The notes: a model not told the origin generated them from the sequence alone. A stretch of 33,311 bases of DNA from Ideonella livida (GCF_010499455.1 NZ_JAAGOH010000042.1:1-33311), one strand, 5' to 3'. Positions 8,465-16,996 are shown, numbered from the stretch's first letter. Numbers and translations: made by a program.

Positions 8465-9067
8465 ATGCACGCCGCCACCCGCCACACACGCCCACAGGCT
8501 GGCTTCACCCTGGTGGAGGTGCTGGTCACGCTGCTGCTGCTGTCCCTGGGCCTGCTGGGCCTGGCCGGCATGCAGGGGCGCATGAACACGGTCGAGCTGG
8601 AGAGCCAGCAGCGCAGCCAGGCCCTGCTGCTGCTGCAGGACATGGCCAGCCGCATGGCCGCCAACCGCGGCAGCACCGCCCTGGACGCCTACGCCGACGG
8701 CGCTGCGCTGGACACGCCTCAAGGCGTCGGCCGGGACTGCGAGAGCCTGACGGCCAGCAGCACGCGCGTCGACCGCGACCTGCGGGCCTGGTGCCTGGCC
8801 CTGCAGGGCGCGGCCGAACAACTCAGCGTGGGCGGTAATGCCGTGGCCCAGGGCGGCCTGATCGGCGGCCGGGGCTGCGTGGAGGCGCTGGGCAACTCGC
8901 GCTACCTGGTCACCGTGGCTTGGCAGGGCATGACGCCCTTGAACGCACCGGTCAGCGGGCTGGCCTGCGGCCAGGGCGAATACGACGGCAGCCAGGAAGG
9001 CTCGACCTGCACCGACGACCGTTGCCGCCGTGTGGTGTCCACCATCGTGCGCGTGGGGGCGCTGTGA
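8465..9067 (+). CDS. pilV: Type IV pilus minor pilin / modification protein PilV
   Basis: This 200-residue minor pilin has a leader MHAATRHTRPQAG cut between Gly13 and Phe14, then FTLVEVLVTLLLLSLGLLGLAGMQ, which is the hallmark PilV helix with Glu18 at mature position 5. The globular part has several cysteines (at least six, mostly in the C-terminal half), fitting disulphide-stabilised minor pilins. ATG 8465 is chosen; a GTG at 8450 in the same frame would overlap the end of pilE and add five residues. The ribosome site is weak (AAGG), so translation is probably coupled to pilE. Its TGA overlaps the GTG start of pilW (GTGA). In characterised systems PilV joins PilW, PilX, FimT and PilE in the complex that primes pilus assembly. 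Confidence 0.85.
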   Translation: MHAATRHTRPQAGFTLVEVLVTLLLLSLGLLGLAGMQGRMNTVELESQQRSQALLLLQDMASRMAANRGSTALDAYADGAALDTPQGVGRDCESLTASSTRVDRDLRAWCLALQGAAEQLSVGGNAVAQGGLIGGRGCVEALGNSRYLVTVAWQGMTPLNAPVSGLACGQGEYDGSQEGSTCTDDRCRRVVSTIVRVGAL

Positions 9068-10203
9068 CGGCCGCAGTACTGACCCGCCTGCCACGCCGCC
9101 TACGCGGCGTGACCCTGGTCGAGCTGATGATCGCCATGGCCTTGGGCCTGGTGCTGGCCCTGGCCATGGCCTCGCTGCAACTCAGCGTCACCCGCTCCTC
9201 CACCGACGTCAGCCGCACCACCGGCATGCTGGAGACGGCGCGGGTGGTGCTGCAGTTGATGGCCGACGACCTGTCGCAGGCCGGCTTCTGGGGCGGCTAT
9301 GTGCCGGAGTTCGACAACCTGACCTTCAGCGGTGTGCCAAGCGACCCGCCTACGGCCCTGCCCGATCCCTGCCTGGCCTACAGCGCCACGAACTGGAACG
9401 CCACCTACCTGCGCAACCTCTTTGGCGTGCCGGCCCTCTCAGGCGCCACTGCGCCGGGCACCTGCGACACGCTCGTGACCCAGGCGCAGGCCAATTCCGA
9501 CGTGCTGGTGGTGCGCCGGGTGAGCAGCTGCGCCGTGGGCGAGGCCGGCTGCGAGGCCACCGCCACCGAAGACGCGCTGTACCACAGCGTCAACCTCTGC
9601 AGCACGGTCAGCACCACGCACCTGCTGGCCAGCACCGGCCATGCCGCGTTGCTGGCCCGCGACTGCACCACCCCCGCTGCGCAACGCCGCCTGCTCTCCA
9701 GCCTGTGGTGGGTGCGCGACCACGCGGTGAGCGACGGCGACGGCATTCCCACGCTGATGCGCTCCAGCCTGGGCGTGAGCAGCAGCACCCCCACCCAGGG
9801 CGCCGGCGAGGTGGTGGCCGAGGGCGTGCAGGCCCTGCGGGTGGAGTGGGGCATCGACAACGTGAGTAAAAGTGGCGGCGCGGTCAACTTCAGCCAGGCG
9901 GTGGCCTGGGTGAGCGGTCAGGAGTTCCGCCAGGCCACCAACCGCGGCGACGGCGCCCCCGACGGCGCCGACGTGCACTGCGACACCACCACACCGTGCA
10001 CCGTCGATCAGATGAGCAACGCGGTGACCGCCACCCTCTATGTGCTGGTGCGCTCCGTCGCGCCGGTGGACGGCTACACCGATACCCGCACCTACCAGCT
10101 GGGCGGGGCCACCCTGGGGCCGTTCAACGACCGGTTCCAGCGCAAGGTCTTCAGCACCACGGTCCGTCTGGCCAATGTGAGCGGCCGCAGGGAAACGCCA
10201 TGA
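9064..10203 (+). CDS. pilW: Type IV pilus minor pilin PilW
   Basis: A 379-residue minor pilin. I start it at the GTG at 9064, which overlaps the pilV stop as GTGA and gives a proper leader (MTAAVLTRLPRRLRG) cut between Gly15 and Val16. The helix then reads VTLVELMIAMALGLVLALAMA, with Glu20 at mature position 5. The large C-terminal domain with scattered cysteines and a closing FQRKVFSTTVRLAN segment is typical of PilW, where the last strand ends in a similar TVRLRN-like motif. An upstream ATG at 8920 is in frame but lies inside pilV and would destroy the leader. The gene ends in ATGA shared with pilX. Confidence 0.88.
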   Translation: MTAAVLTRLPRRLRGVTLVELMIAMALGLVLALAMASLQLSVTRSSTDVSRTTGMLETARVVLQLMADDLSQAGFWGGYVPEFDNLTFSGVPSDPPTALPDPCLAYSATNWNATYLRNLFGVPALSGATAPGTCDTLVTQAQANSDVLVVRRVSSCAVGEAGCEATATEDALYHSVNLCSTVSTTHLLASTGHAALLARDCTTPAAQRRLLSSLWWVRDHAVSDGDGIPTLMRSSLGVSSSTPTQGAGEVVAEGVQALRVEWGIDNVSKSGGAVNFSQAVAWVSGQEFRQATNRGDGAPDGADVHCDTTTPCTVDQMSNAVTATLYVLVRSVAPVDGYTDTRTYQLGGATLGPFNDRFQRKVFSTTVRLANVSGRRETP

Positions 10204-10718
10204 CAACGCCCTCCACCCCCGCCCCGAAGCGCTGCCTGCGCCGGGCGCACCACCAGCGCGGTGCCGTGCTGGTCACCGGCTTGGTCACCATGACGGTGAT
10301 CACGCTGATCGTGGTGGCCAGCTTCTCCGGCGCCACCGCCAGCGTGAAGGCGGTCAACAACACCGTGGCACGCGACGAGGCCCTGGCCTCGGCCGCCACC
10401 GCGCTGGAGCAGGTGGTGGGCTCGGACTTCACCCTGACCACCGAGGCGCAGGAAATCCAGGTGGACCTGGACAACGACGACACCAACGACTACACGGTGG
10501 TGGTCGAGCGGCCGGTGTGCGTCAAGGCAGCCGACGGCGGCTCCTCGGACGACAACCTGAGCAGCTCCTCGCTGCCGGCCACCGGCAGCTACTACAGCAC
10601 CACGTGGGACATCAAGGCCACCGTGACCGACACCCGCAGCGGCGCCACGGTGGAGGTGCATGACGGCGTGATGGTGCAGATGACCCAGACCGACAAGGAG
10701 GCCGCATGCGGCGCCTGA
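10200..10718 (+). CDS. pilX: Type IV pilus assembly protein PilX
   Basis: The 172-residue product starts at the ATG overlapping the pilW stop (ATGA). The N-terminal basic stretch ends in QRG (19-21), followed by a hydrophobic helix (AVLVTGLVTMTVITLIVVA). This is the PilX form of the pilin helix, in which the Glu at mature position 5 is absent (Thr26 here). The rest is Asp/Ser/Thr-rich. In P. aeruginosa-type systems PilX works with PilV, PilW and PilY1. The last 13 bases overlap the start of pilY1, so the two are translationally coupled. Confidence 0.8.
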   Translation: MTTPSTPAPKRCLRRAHHQRGAVLVTGLVTMTVITLIVVASFSGATASVKAVNNTVARDEALASAATALEQVVGSDFTLTTEAQEIQVDLDNDDTNDYTVVVERPVCVKAADGGSSDDNLSSSSLPATGSYYSTTWDIKATVTDTRSGATVEVHDGVMVQMTQTDKEAACGA

Positions 10719-13700
10719 CTCCCTGGTGGCGGCGCGGCCTGGCGCTGCTCGCCCCCCTGGTCCTGCTGTCCGGCCCCGCGCCGGCGGTGGCCGAGGACAT
10801 CGACCTGTTCATCAACAACAGCAGCAGCTCCACCGACCTGCCCAATGTCCTGATCATCCTGGACAACTCGGCCAACTGGAGCCAGACGGGCGCCTCGGGC
10901 AGCACCAAGTACGCCTCGGTCAAGGCCGCCCTGGCGTCCACCATCGCCAGCCTGCCGGCCGACAAGTTCCGTGTGGGGTTGATGCTCTACACCGAGACCG
11001 GATCCGGCAACAGCGGCGATGACGGCGCCTATGTGCGCGCCGCGGTGCGCACCTTCACCGCGGCCAACAAGACCCTCTACCAGGCCATGGTCAACGGCCT
11101 GGATATCAGCGGCGACAAGAGCAACAACGCCAAGGCCTCGCTGTCGATGGCCGAGGCCTACCGCTACCTCATCACCAACGCCAGCGACAGCAGCTCCGGC
11201 GTGCCCTATGCCGGCCACAAGAAGGTCAAGACCGACTACACCGGCAACACCAGCGGCAGCACCAGCTCCAACGCCGTTTATGCCCTGAGCGGCAACGCCC
11301 TGAGCAGCAAGACGGCCACCCGCTACGTCAGCCCCATCTCGTCGGCCAGCTGCGGCAAGACCTACATCATCTTCATCAGCAACGGCGAGGCCACCGACAA
11401 CGCCAGCGCCCGCAGCCAGGCGGCCAGCATGCTGAGCGCCGCCGGGGGCAGCACCAGCATCATCACCGCCGGCCTGACCAACACCTCGATGCAGGAGAAC
11501 CTGATCGACGAGTGGGCCCGCTACCTGCGCAGCAGCCACCAGGTCATCACCTACACCGTGGACGTGGACAAGAAGTCCACCGGCCAGGGGCCGGGCTGGT
11601 CCTCGCAGCTGCAGAGCGCGGCCAACGTCTCGGGCGGCCGCTACTTTGACGTCAGCACCGGCAGCGGCACCAGCGGGGCCAGCGTCTCCGGCGCGCTGGG
11701 CGAGATCTTCTCCGAGATCCAGGCGGTCAACTCGGTGTTCGCCTCGGTGAGCCTGCCGGTGAGCGTGAACACCCAGGGCACCTACCTCAACCAGGTCTTT
11801 GTGGGCCTGTTCCGCCCCGACCAGGACGCCGCGCCGCGCTGGATGGGCAACATGAAGCAGTTCAAGCTGGGCACCTCCGGCACTGACCTGGCGCTGCAGG
11901 ACGCCAACAGCCGCGACGCCATCAACAGCACCACCGGCTTCATCACCGAGTGCGCGCGCAGCTTCTGGACCCCCAGCACCGTCGACAACTACTGGGCGCT
12001 GACCGGGCAGGTGCAGACCTGCCTGAGCATCGCCAACAGCGCCGACTCCAACTACCCCGACGGCAACGTCGTGGAAAAGGGCGGCGCCGCCTACATGCTG
12101 CGCCAAAGCGCCAACGCCACCGGCCGCAGCGCCTACACCTGCAGCGACGCCAGCTGCAGCAGCCTGATCACCCTCTCCAGCCTGTTCACCTCCAGCGGCC
12201 TGACCGCCACCCAGCAGACCCAGCGGCGCTGGATCGCCGGCCAGGACACCAAGGACGAGGACGGCGACACGGTCACCACCGCCGAGATGCGCCGCACCAC
12301 CCACGGCGACGTGGTGCACTCCCGCCCCATCGCAGTGAACTACGGCACCGACAGTTCGCCCAGCGTGGTGGTGTTCTACGGCGCCAACGACGGCTTCCTG
12401 CGCGCCATCAACGGCAACCGCAGCGCCGCCATCGGCGGCGTGGCCGCGGGCCAGGAACTGTGGTCTTTCATGCCGCCGGAGTTCAGCGGCCAGATTGCCC
12501 GCCTGTACGACAACTCCCCGCCGGTCACCCTGGCCTCCTCCACCGGCACCACCCTGCCCAAGCCCTACGCCATGGACGGTGGCCTGTCGGTCCACCGCAG
12601 CGGCAGCAACGTGTGGCTGTACGCCGGCATGCGCCGCGGCGGCCGCGCGCTCTACTCCTTTGACGTCAGCAGCGCCGGCAGCATGAGCCTGCGCTGGCGC
12701 ATCGGCTGCACCGCCCTGGGCAGCGACACCGACTGCACCACCGACACCAGCGGCTTTGGCCAGACCTGGAGCCAGCCCAAGGTGGTGACCGTGGCCGGCA
12801 GCACCGACCCGCTGATCCTGATGGGCGGCGGCTACGACACCTGCGAGGACGCCGACCCGTCCACCTGCACCACGACCGCCAAGGGCCGCGCGGTCTACGT
12901 CATCAACGCCCGCACCGGCGCCGTGGTGCGCAGCTTTGCCACCACCCGGCCGGTGGTGGGCGAGGTGTCCACCGTGGTCAACAGCAGCGGCCAGACCACC
13001 CTGGCCTATGCCTCGGACCTGGGGGGCAACCTCTACCGCATCGACATCGGCACCGCCGCCCCGGCCAGCTGGAGCATGACCCAGGTGGCCGCCCTGGGCT
13101 GCAGCACCCCCAGTGCCAGCTGCAACACCCGCAAGTTCTTCTTCGGGCCCGATGTGCTGGCCAGTACCACCACCGGCCTGCACTACCTGCTGGTGGGCTC
13201 GGGCGACCGCGAGAAGCCCGTGGCCACCTACACCAGCGCCGGCGCCACCCAGAACTACATGTTCATGGTCAAGGACAAGCCGGGCGACAGCGCCTGGCTG
13301 AGCACCGAAAGCACCACCTGCGGCTCGTCGGTGGTGTGCCTGGCCTCGCTGCAGCTCATCAGCAGCAGCGCCACCCCCTCGGCCACCGACCTGGCCGCCA
13401 AGAAGGGCTGGGCCCTGCAGCTGGAGAACACCGAGCAGGTGGTGACTTCGGCGCTGACGGTGTATGGCACCACCACCTTCAGCACCCACAAGCCCAGCAC
13501 CGGCACCACCACCGCCGGCACCTGCAGCCCCAACCTGGGCACCACGCGGGTTTACAACGTGCGCTATGCCAACGCTGCCCCTTCGGATGGCGGCGACAGC
13601 CGCTACGACCTGGTGGCCGGTGGCGGCCTGCCGCCCTCGCCGGTGGCCGGCAAGGTGACGCTGGACGACGGCACCACCGTCGACTTCATCATCGGTGCCA

Positions 13701-13792
13701 GCCCCGACTCCCCGCTGGAGGCCACCCGCCGCACGGCCTCCGCCGGTGCCGTCAACCGGCCCAAGGTGCGCGTGTACCGCTACACCAAGTGA
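10706..13792 (+). CDS. pilY1: PilY1-like pilus tip adhesin/biogenesis factor
   Basis: The 1028-residue protein has a Sec signal peptide (cleaved near AVA-ED, 27-31), an N-terminal von Willebrand A-like domain and a C-terminal PilY1 beta-propeller. The A-domain metal site is DNSAN at 53-57, a variant of DxSxS. The domain continues through VGLMLYTETG (about 92-101) and YIIFISNGEATD (about 220-231). The propeller part contains GDVVHSRPIAVNYG, VVVFYGANDGFLRAINGN and LWSFMPPEF, all PilY1 signatures. The usual calcium loop, an Asp-rich DxDxDx-type turn just before the YAxDLxGNLxR motif, is replaced by VVNSSGQTTL (757-766) ahead of YASDLGGNLYRID (768-780). Another acidic loop, DEDGD, sits at 517-521. 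A good ribosome site (AAGGAG, five bases spacing) precedes the ATG. PilY1 proteins sit at the pilus tip, act in adhesion and surface sensing, and are needed for pilus extension. Confidence 0.9.
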   Translation: MRRLTPWWRRGLALLAPLVLLSGPAPAVAEDIDLFINNSSSSTDLPNVLIILDNSANWSQTGASGSTKYASVKAALASTIASLPADKFRVGLMLYTETGSGNSGDDGAYVRAAVRTFTAANKTLYQAMVNGLDISGDKSNNAKASLSMAEAYRYLITNASDSSSGVPYAGHKKVKTDYTGNTSGSTSSNAVYALSGNALSSKTATRYVSPISSASCGKTYIIFISNGEATDNASARSQAASMLSAAGGSTSIITAGLTNTSMQENLIDEWARYLRSSHQVITYTVDVDKKSTGQGPGWSSQLQSAANVSGGRYFDVSTGSGTSGASVSGALGEIFSEIQAVNSVFASVSLPVSVNTQGTYLNQVFVGLFRPDQDAAPRWMGNMKQFKLGTSGTDLALQDANSRDAINSTTGFITECARSFWTPSTVDNYWALTGQVQTCLSIANSADSNYPDGNVVEKGGAAYMLRQSANATGRSAYTCSDASCSSLITLSSLFTSSGLTATQQTQRRWIAGQDTKDEDGDTVTTAEMRRTTHGDVVHSRPIAVNYGTDSSPSVVVFYGANDGFLRAINGNRSAAIGGVAAGQELWSFMPPEFSGQIARLYDNSPPVTLASSTGTTLPKPYAMDGGLSVHRSGSNVWLYAGMRRGGRALYSFDVSSAGSMSLRWRIGCTALGSDTDCTTDTSGFGQTWSQPKVVTVAGSTDPLILMGGGYDTCEDADPSTCTTTAKGRAVYVINARTGAVVRSFATTRPVVGEVSTVVNSSGQTTLAYASDLGGNLYRIDIGTAAPASWSMTQVAALGCSTPSASCNTRKFFFGPDVLASTTTGLHYLLVGSGDREKPVATYTSAGATQNYMFMVKDKPGDSAWLSTESTTCGSSVVCLASLQLISSSATPSATDLAAKKGWALQLENTEQVVTSALTVYGTTTFSTHKPSTGTTTAGTCSPNLGTTRVYNVRYANAAPSDGGDSRYDLVAGGGLPPSPVAGKVTLDDGTTVDFIIGASPDSPLEATRRTASAGAVNRPKVRVYRYTK

Positions 13793-13809
13793 CCCCCCGG
13801 AGCGCAGCC

Positions 13810-14346
13810 ATGACCCCGTCGTCCCTGCCCCTGGCCGCCGCGCGGCGCCGCGCCGCCGGTGTCACCCTGATCGAGCTGATGGTGGTGCTCTCGGTCATGG
13901 CCATCCTGATGGCCGTGGCCACGCCCGACCTCATCTCCACCAGCGTGATGCAGCGCAGCAAGTCGCGCAGCGAAGAGCTGCAGGCCGCCTTGCGCCTGGC
14001 CCGCTCCGAAGCCGTCAAACGCAATGCCCAGGTGACGGTGTGCGCCTCGGCCAATGGCACCGACTGCAACGCCGAGGACTGGGCCAACGGCTGGATCGTG
14101 CTGGCCGGCACCACCGTCGTGCAGCACTGGCCCGCCAGCCGCCAGGCCATCGGCATCACCGAGGCCTCGGGCCTGACCAGCCTGAACTTCACCGGCAGCG
14201 GCACCGCGGGCCAATCCGCCACCTTCGTGCTGTGCAGCACCAGCACCCCGCAATGGGCCGGCTACCAGATCAGCCAGGCCCTGGCCGGCTCGTCCCGCCT
14301 GAGCCGCCGCACCGGCAGCTGCGAGGCCGAGACGCCATCGAGCTGA
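13810..14346 (+). CDS. fimT: FimT/GspH-type pseudopilin
   Basis: A 178-residue minor pilin. The leader MTPSSLPLAAARRRAAG is cut between Gly17 and Val18, followed by VTLIELMVVLSVMAILMAVATP with Glu22 at mature position 5. The downstream segment SRSEELQAALRLARSEAVKRNAQVTVCAS is the characteristic GspH/FimT signature, and the usual cysteines follow. GGAG seven bases ahead of the ATG supports this start. It is 17 bases after pilY1 and closes the minor pilin operon. The last 77 bases may overlap, on the other strand, the end of a small convergent lipoprotein gene. Confidence 0.88.
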   Translation: MTPSSLPLAAARRRAAGVTLIELMVVLSVMAILMAVATPDLISTSVMQRSKSRSEELQAALRLARSEAVKRNAQVTVCASANGTDCNAEDWANGWIVLAGTTVVQHWPASRQAIGITEASGLTSLNFTGSGTAGQSATFVLCSTSTPQWAGYQISQALAGSSRLSRRTGSCEAETPSS

Positions 14347-14602
14347 CGCCCCGCAGCCGCTGCACCTGCAGGCGGATCACCAGCTTGCTCACCTGCACAT
14401 GGGTCACCGGCAGGCCGGTGGCCGCGCCAGACGTCGGCAGTTCCTCCCAGGTGGAGAACACCTTTCGCTTGGCGCTCAAGGGCGAGTGCTCCATCACCGG
14501 CGTCACCCGCGGTTCATGGTGGTCACGCACCGTCATGCACGCAGAGAGCAAGGCAGCCGCCGCCCTCATCCCCAGGGCCAGGCACCGTGACCACCCGGAC
14601 AC
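14270..14602 (-). CDS. Putative small lipoprotein, function unknown
   Basis: From a GTG at 14600-14602 the frame encodes 110 residues with a plausible lipoprotein signal: MSGWSRC, a hydrophobic stretch LALGMRAAAALL, then LSAC as lipobox. The mature part (about 85 residues) contains VFSTWEELPTSG and VSKLVIRLQVQRL and has no family I recognise. AGGGG about six bases before the GTG may be the ribosome site, and TGTAAT (minus strand, 14667-14672) could be a -10. The gene would overlap the end of fimT by 77 bases in convergent orientation, which is unusual, so it may be shorter or not real. Starts at 14668 or at the internal ATG give poorer signal peptides. Confidence 0.4.
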   Translation of the reverse strand: MSGWSRCLALGMRAAAALLSACMTVRDHHEPRVTPVMEHSPLSAKRKVFSTWEELPTSGAATGLPVTHVQVSKLVIRLQVQRLRGVSSMASRPRSCRCGGSGGTSRPGPG

Positions 14603-14745
14603 CCCAAGCCCCTGCAACGATCTCCTGTGCTTCTCCAACCCGACCTGTGTGGCCGGTTCACTGCACATTACAGCGCCCCACTCGGCCCGCCTCCCCTTGT
14701 CTGCGGGGGAGCGTCACACCAGTTTGAACAGGGGGGAAGCGGCGC

Positions 14746-16938
14746 TCAACCCGCTGCCAGTGCCTTGGCAATGCGGTTACGCCCCACCGTCGGCTTGGGC
14801 ACGGGGATGCCCAGGTGATCGAACCAGCCCCGCACGTCGTCTTCCAGGCCCACGCCGTGCATGAAGTTGTAGATGGCCTTTTTAAGGCCCAGGCCCAGGG
14901 CGTCGTGGCTGGTGCCGCTGCCTTCCAGCGTGCGGTCGATGAAGCCCACGTCGTTGCGGGCAAAGCGGGTGTCGGGCGGCAGGGGTTGGAGCGTCACGCC
15001 GTATTCGTCGGGGTTCAGGCCCACGGGCGAGTGCACGGTGCAGGCGAAGCGGTGGAAGAAGCCGCTCTGGATGCAGCCGTTGGCAAAGAGCTGGCGCACC
15101 CATTCCAGCGCATCCACGGTGTCTTGCACGGTCTGGGTGGGAAAACCGTACATCAGGTAGGCGTGCACCAGGATGCCAGCGTCGCTGAAGGCCTTGGTGA
15201 CGCGCGCCACCTGCTCCACCGAGACGCCCTTTTTCATCAGGGCCAGCAACCTGTCCGAGGCCACCTCCAGCCCGCCGGTGACGGCGATGCAGCCGGAATC
15301 GGCCAGCTGCTCGCACAGCTCGGGCGTGAAGGTCTTCTCAAAGCGGATGTTGCCCCACCAGCTGATCTGGGTGCCCCGGCGCTGCAGCTCCTGCGCCAGG
15401 GCTTTGAGGGCCTTGGGCGGCGCGGCCTCGTCCACAAAGTGAAAGCCGGTTTGTCCCGTCTCGGCCACCACGGCCTCGATGCGGTCGGCCATGACCTCGG
15501 CGCTGGCGGCCTCGTAGCGGGAGATGTAGTCCAGGCTCACGTCACAGAAGCTGCACTTCTTCCAGTAGCAGCCGTGGGCCACGGTGAGCTTGTTCCAGCG
15601 CCCGTCGCTCCACAGCCGGTTCATGGGGTTGAGCATGTCCAGCAGCGACAGGTACTGGCCCAGCGGCAGGCCGTCCCAGGTGGGGGTGCCGGTGGCGTCA
15701 AAGGGCACGTCGGGCTCAGGGAAGTTCAGGTAGCGCACGCGCGTCTCGCCGCCCTCGGCGGCGCGCTCACGCACGAAGGTGCGCACCAGCCGCTCGCGGG
15801 TGCGCCGGCCTTGCAGGTGCTCCATCAGGGCCAGCAGCGGGCGCTCACCCGCGTCCAGCGTCACGAAGTCCACAAAGTCGAACAGCCGGGGCTCGGCCAG
15901 CTCGCGCAGCTCGGTGTTCACGTAGCCGCCACCCAGCACCACCGTCACCTCGGGCGCCTGCGCCTTGATCGTCTGGGCGATGCGCAGCGCGCCGTACACG
16001 CTGCCCGGAAACGGCACCGACAGCAGCACCAGCTGCGGCCGGTGGCGGGCCAGGGCCTGGGTGGTGAGTTCGGCCAGCAGCCGGTCCAGCAAGTTGGGCG
16101 CGGCGGCCAGGGCCTGGGCCAGGGGGTCGAAGTGCGCCTGCGCGGCGGCCAGTTGCTCGGCGTAGCGCACAAACTCAAAGCGCGGGTCGGCGGCCTCGCG
16201 GATCACGTCGGCCAGGTCGTTCAGGTACAGCGTGGCCAGGTGCTTGGCCTTGTCGGCCGCACCCAAGCTGCCAAAGGCCCAGAGCAACGACTCACCGCTG
16301 TCGTCCACCGCGTAGCTCTCCAGCGCAGCAAAGCGCGCGCCTTCCGGCAGAAAGCCGCCGCTGTTGATGCGGTGCATCAACGTGGCGTCACGCCCCTGCA
16401 GAAAGCGGATGACCGGGCCGATGGTGGCACGGTAGCGCTCGACATGGGCCAGGAAATGCTCGGTCTGCTTCAGGCGCGGTGGGCCGGCGGGCACGCTGGC
16501 GGCCGGTGCCGCCGCGGCCGTCGCCTTGGCACCGGGCTTGATGGACTTCACGCCGCTGGCCGGCTTGCCACCCGCTGGCGGTTTGCCAGCGGCCCCGGCA
16601 GCGGTGCGCGCGGCGTGGGCGGCGGCCTTGGCCTCGGCCCAGGCGGCCTTTTGCGCGGCCACGGCGGCCTCGGCCTCGGTGCGCAGGGCGTCCATGCCGG
16701 CGGGCTGAAACAAGGCCAGCACCAGGCCCAGGGCCAGGTCTTCCTGCACCGCCGGCACCCCGCGTGAGCGCAGAAAGCCGGTGAGGTAGGCGGTGGACGG
16801 GTACGGCGTGTTGAGCTGCGTCATCGGGGGGATGAGACTGAGCACGCGCAACGGGGGCACCGAGGTGCCCGCAGGGGGAGTAGAAGGGGAGGACAGAAAG
16901 GAAACCGGTGTGGCGGTGGAGACGTCGGCCATTGGCAT
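14746..16938 (-). CDS. B12-binding-type radical SAM protein
   Basis: A 730-residue enzyme with an N-terminal cobalamin-binding-like region and a radical SAM barrel. The opening LRVLSLIPPMTQLNTPYPSTAYLTGFLR (from about residue 30) and LVLLSVPFPGSVYGALRIAQ with VVLGGGYVN are the Rossmann-like part, although the classical DxHxxG cobalamin motif is not seen. The cluster motif is Cys457-x4-Cys462-x2-Cys465 (CYWKKCSFC), one residue longer than the standard CX3CX2C spacing. FHFVDEAAPP and GGLEVASDRLL follow in the barrel. Residues about 84-150 are a low-complexity Ala/Lys/Pro/Gly stretch interrupting the N-terminal domain. The chemistry and substrate are unknown. The ATG at 16938 has no clear ribosome site and a second ATG lies two codons later. 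It is divergent from the VOC gene. Confidence 0.82.
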   Translation of the reverse strand: MPMADVSTATPVSFLSSPSTPPAGTSVPPLRVLSLIPPMTQLNTPYPSTAYLTGFLRSRGVPAVQEDLALGLVLALFQPAGMDALRTEAEAAVAAQKAAWAEAKAAAHAARTAAGAAGKPPAGGKPASGVKSIKPGAKATAAAAPAASVPAGPPRLKQTEHFLAHVERYRATIGPVIRFLQGRDATLMHRINSGGFLPEGARFAALESYAVDDSGESLLWAFGSLGAADKAKHLATLYLNDLADVIREAADPRFEFVRYAEQLAAAQAHFDPLAQALAAAPNLLDRLLAELTTQALARHRPQLVLLSVPFPGSVYGALRIAQTIKAQAPEVTVVLGGGYVNTELRELAEPRLFDFVDFVTLDAGERPLLALMEHLQGRRTRERLVRTFVRERAAEGGETRVRYLNFPEPDVPFDATGTPTWDGLPLGQYLSLLDMLNPMNRLWSDGRWNKLTVAHGCYWKKCSFCDVSLDYISRYEAASAEVMADRIEAVVAETGQTGFHFVDEAAPPKALKALAQELQRRGTQISWWGNIRFEKTFTPELCEQLADSGCIAVTGGLEVASDRLLALMKKGVSVEQVARVTKAFSDAGILVHAYLMYGFPTQTVQDTVDALEWVRQLFANGCIQSGFFHRFACTVHSPVGLNPDEYGVTLQPLPPDTRFARNDVGFIDRTLEGSGTSHDALGLGLKKAIYNFMHGVGLEDDVRGWFDHLGIPVPKPTVGRNRIAKALAAG

Positions 16939-16966
16939 AGGGTAATGGGTGCGTCAAGAGGGGGGG

Positions 16967-16996
16967 CTGGCAGGCAGCGGCGCGTGCGCCTAGCAT
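16967..16996 (+). promoter_or_regulatory. Candidate sigma-70 promoter for the VOC gene
   Basis: CTGGCA (16967-16972, four of six consensus bases) and TAGCAT (16991-16996, four of six) are separated by 18 bases. Transcription would start near 17003, about 33 bases before the ATG at 17036. Both boxes are imperfect. Confidence 0.35.

Noticed and set aside
10592-13489. A 965-codon minus-strand open frame opposite pilY1
   Set aside because: Ala/Gly/Val/His-rich mirror of the pilY1 codons; no motif, no ribosome site, and pilY1 is certain.
14815-16767. A 650-codon plus-strand open frame opposite the radical SAM gene
   Set aside because: Antisense shadow with His/Gln/Gly-rich composition and no recognisable domain.
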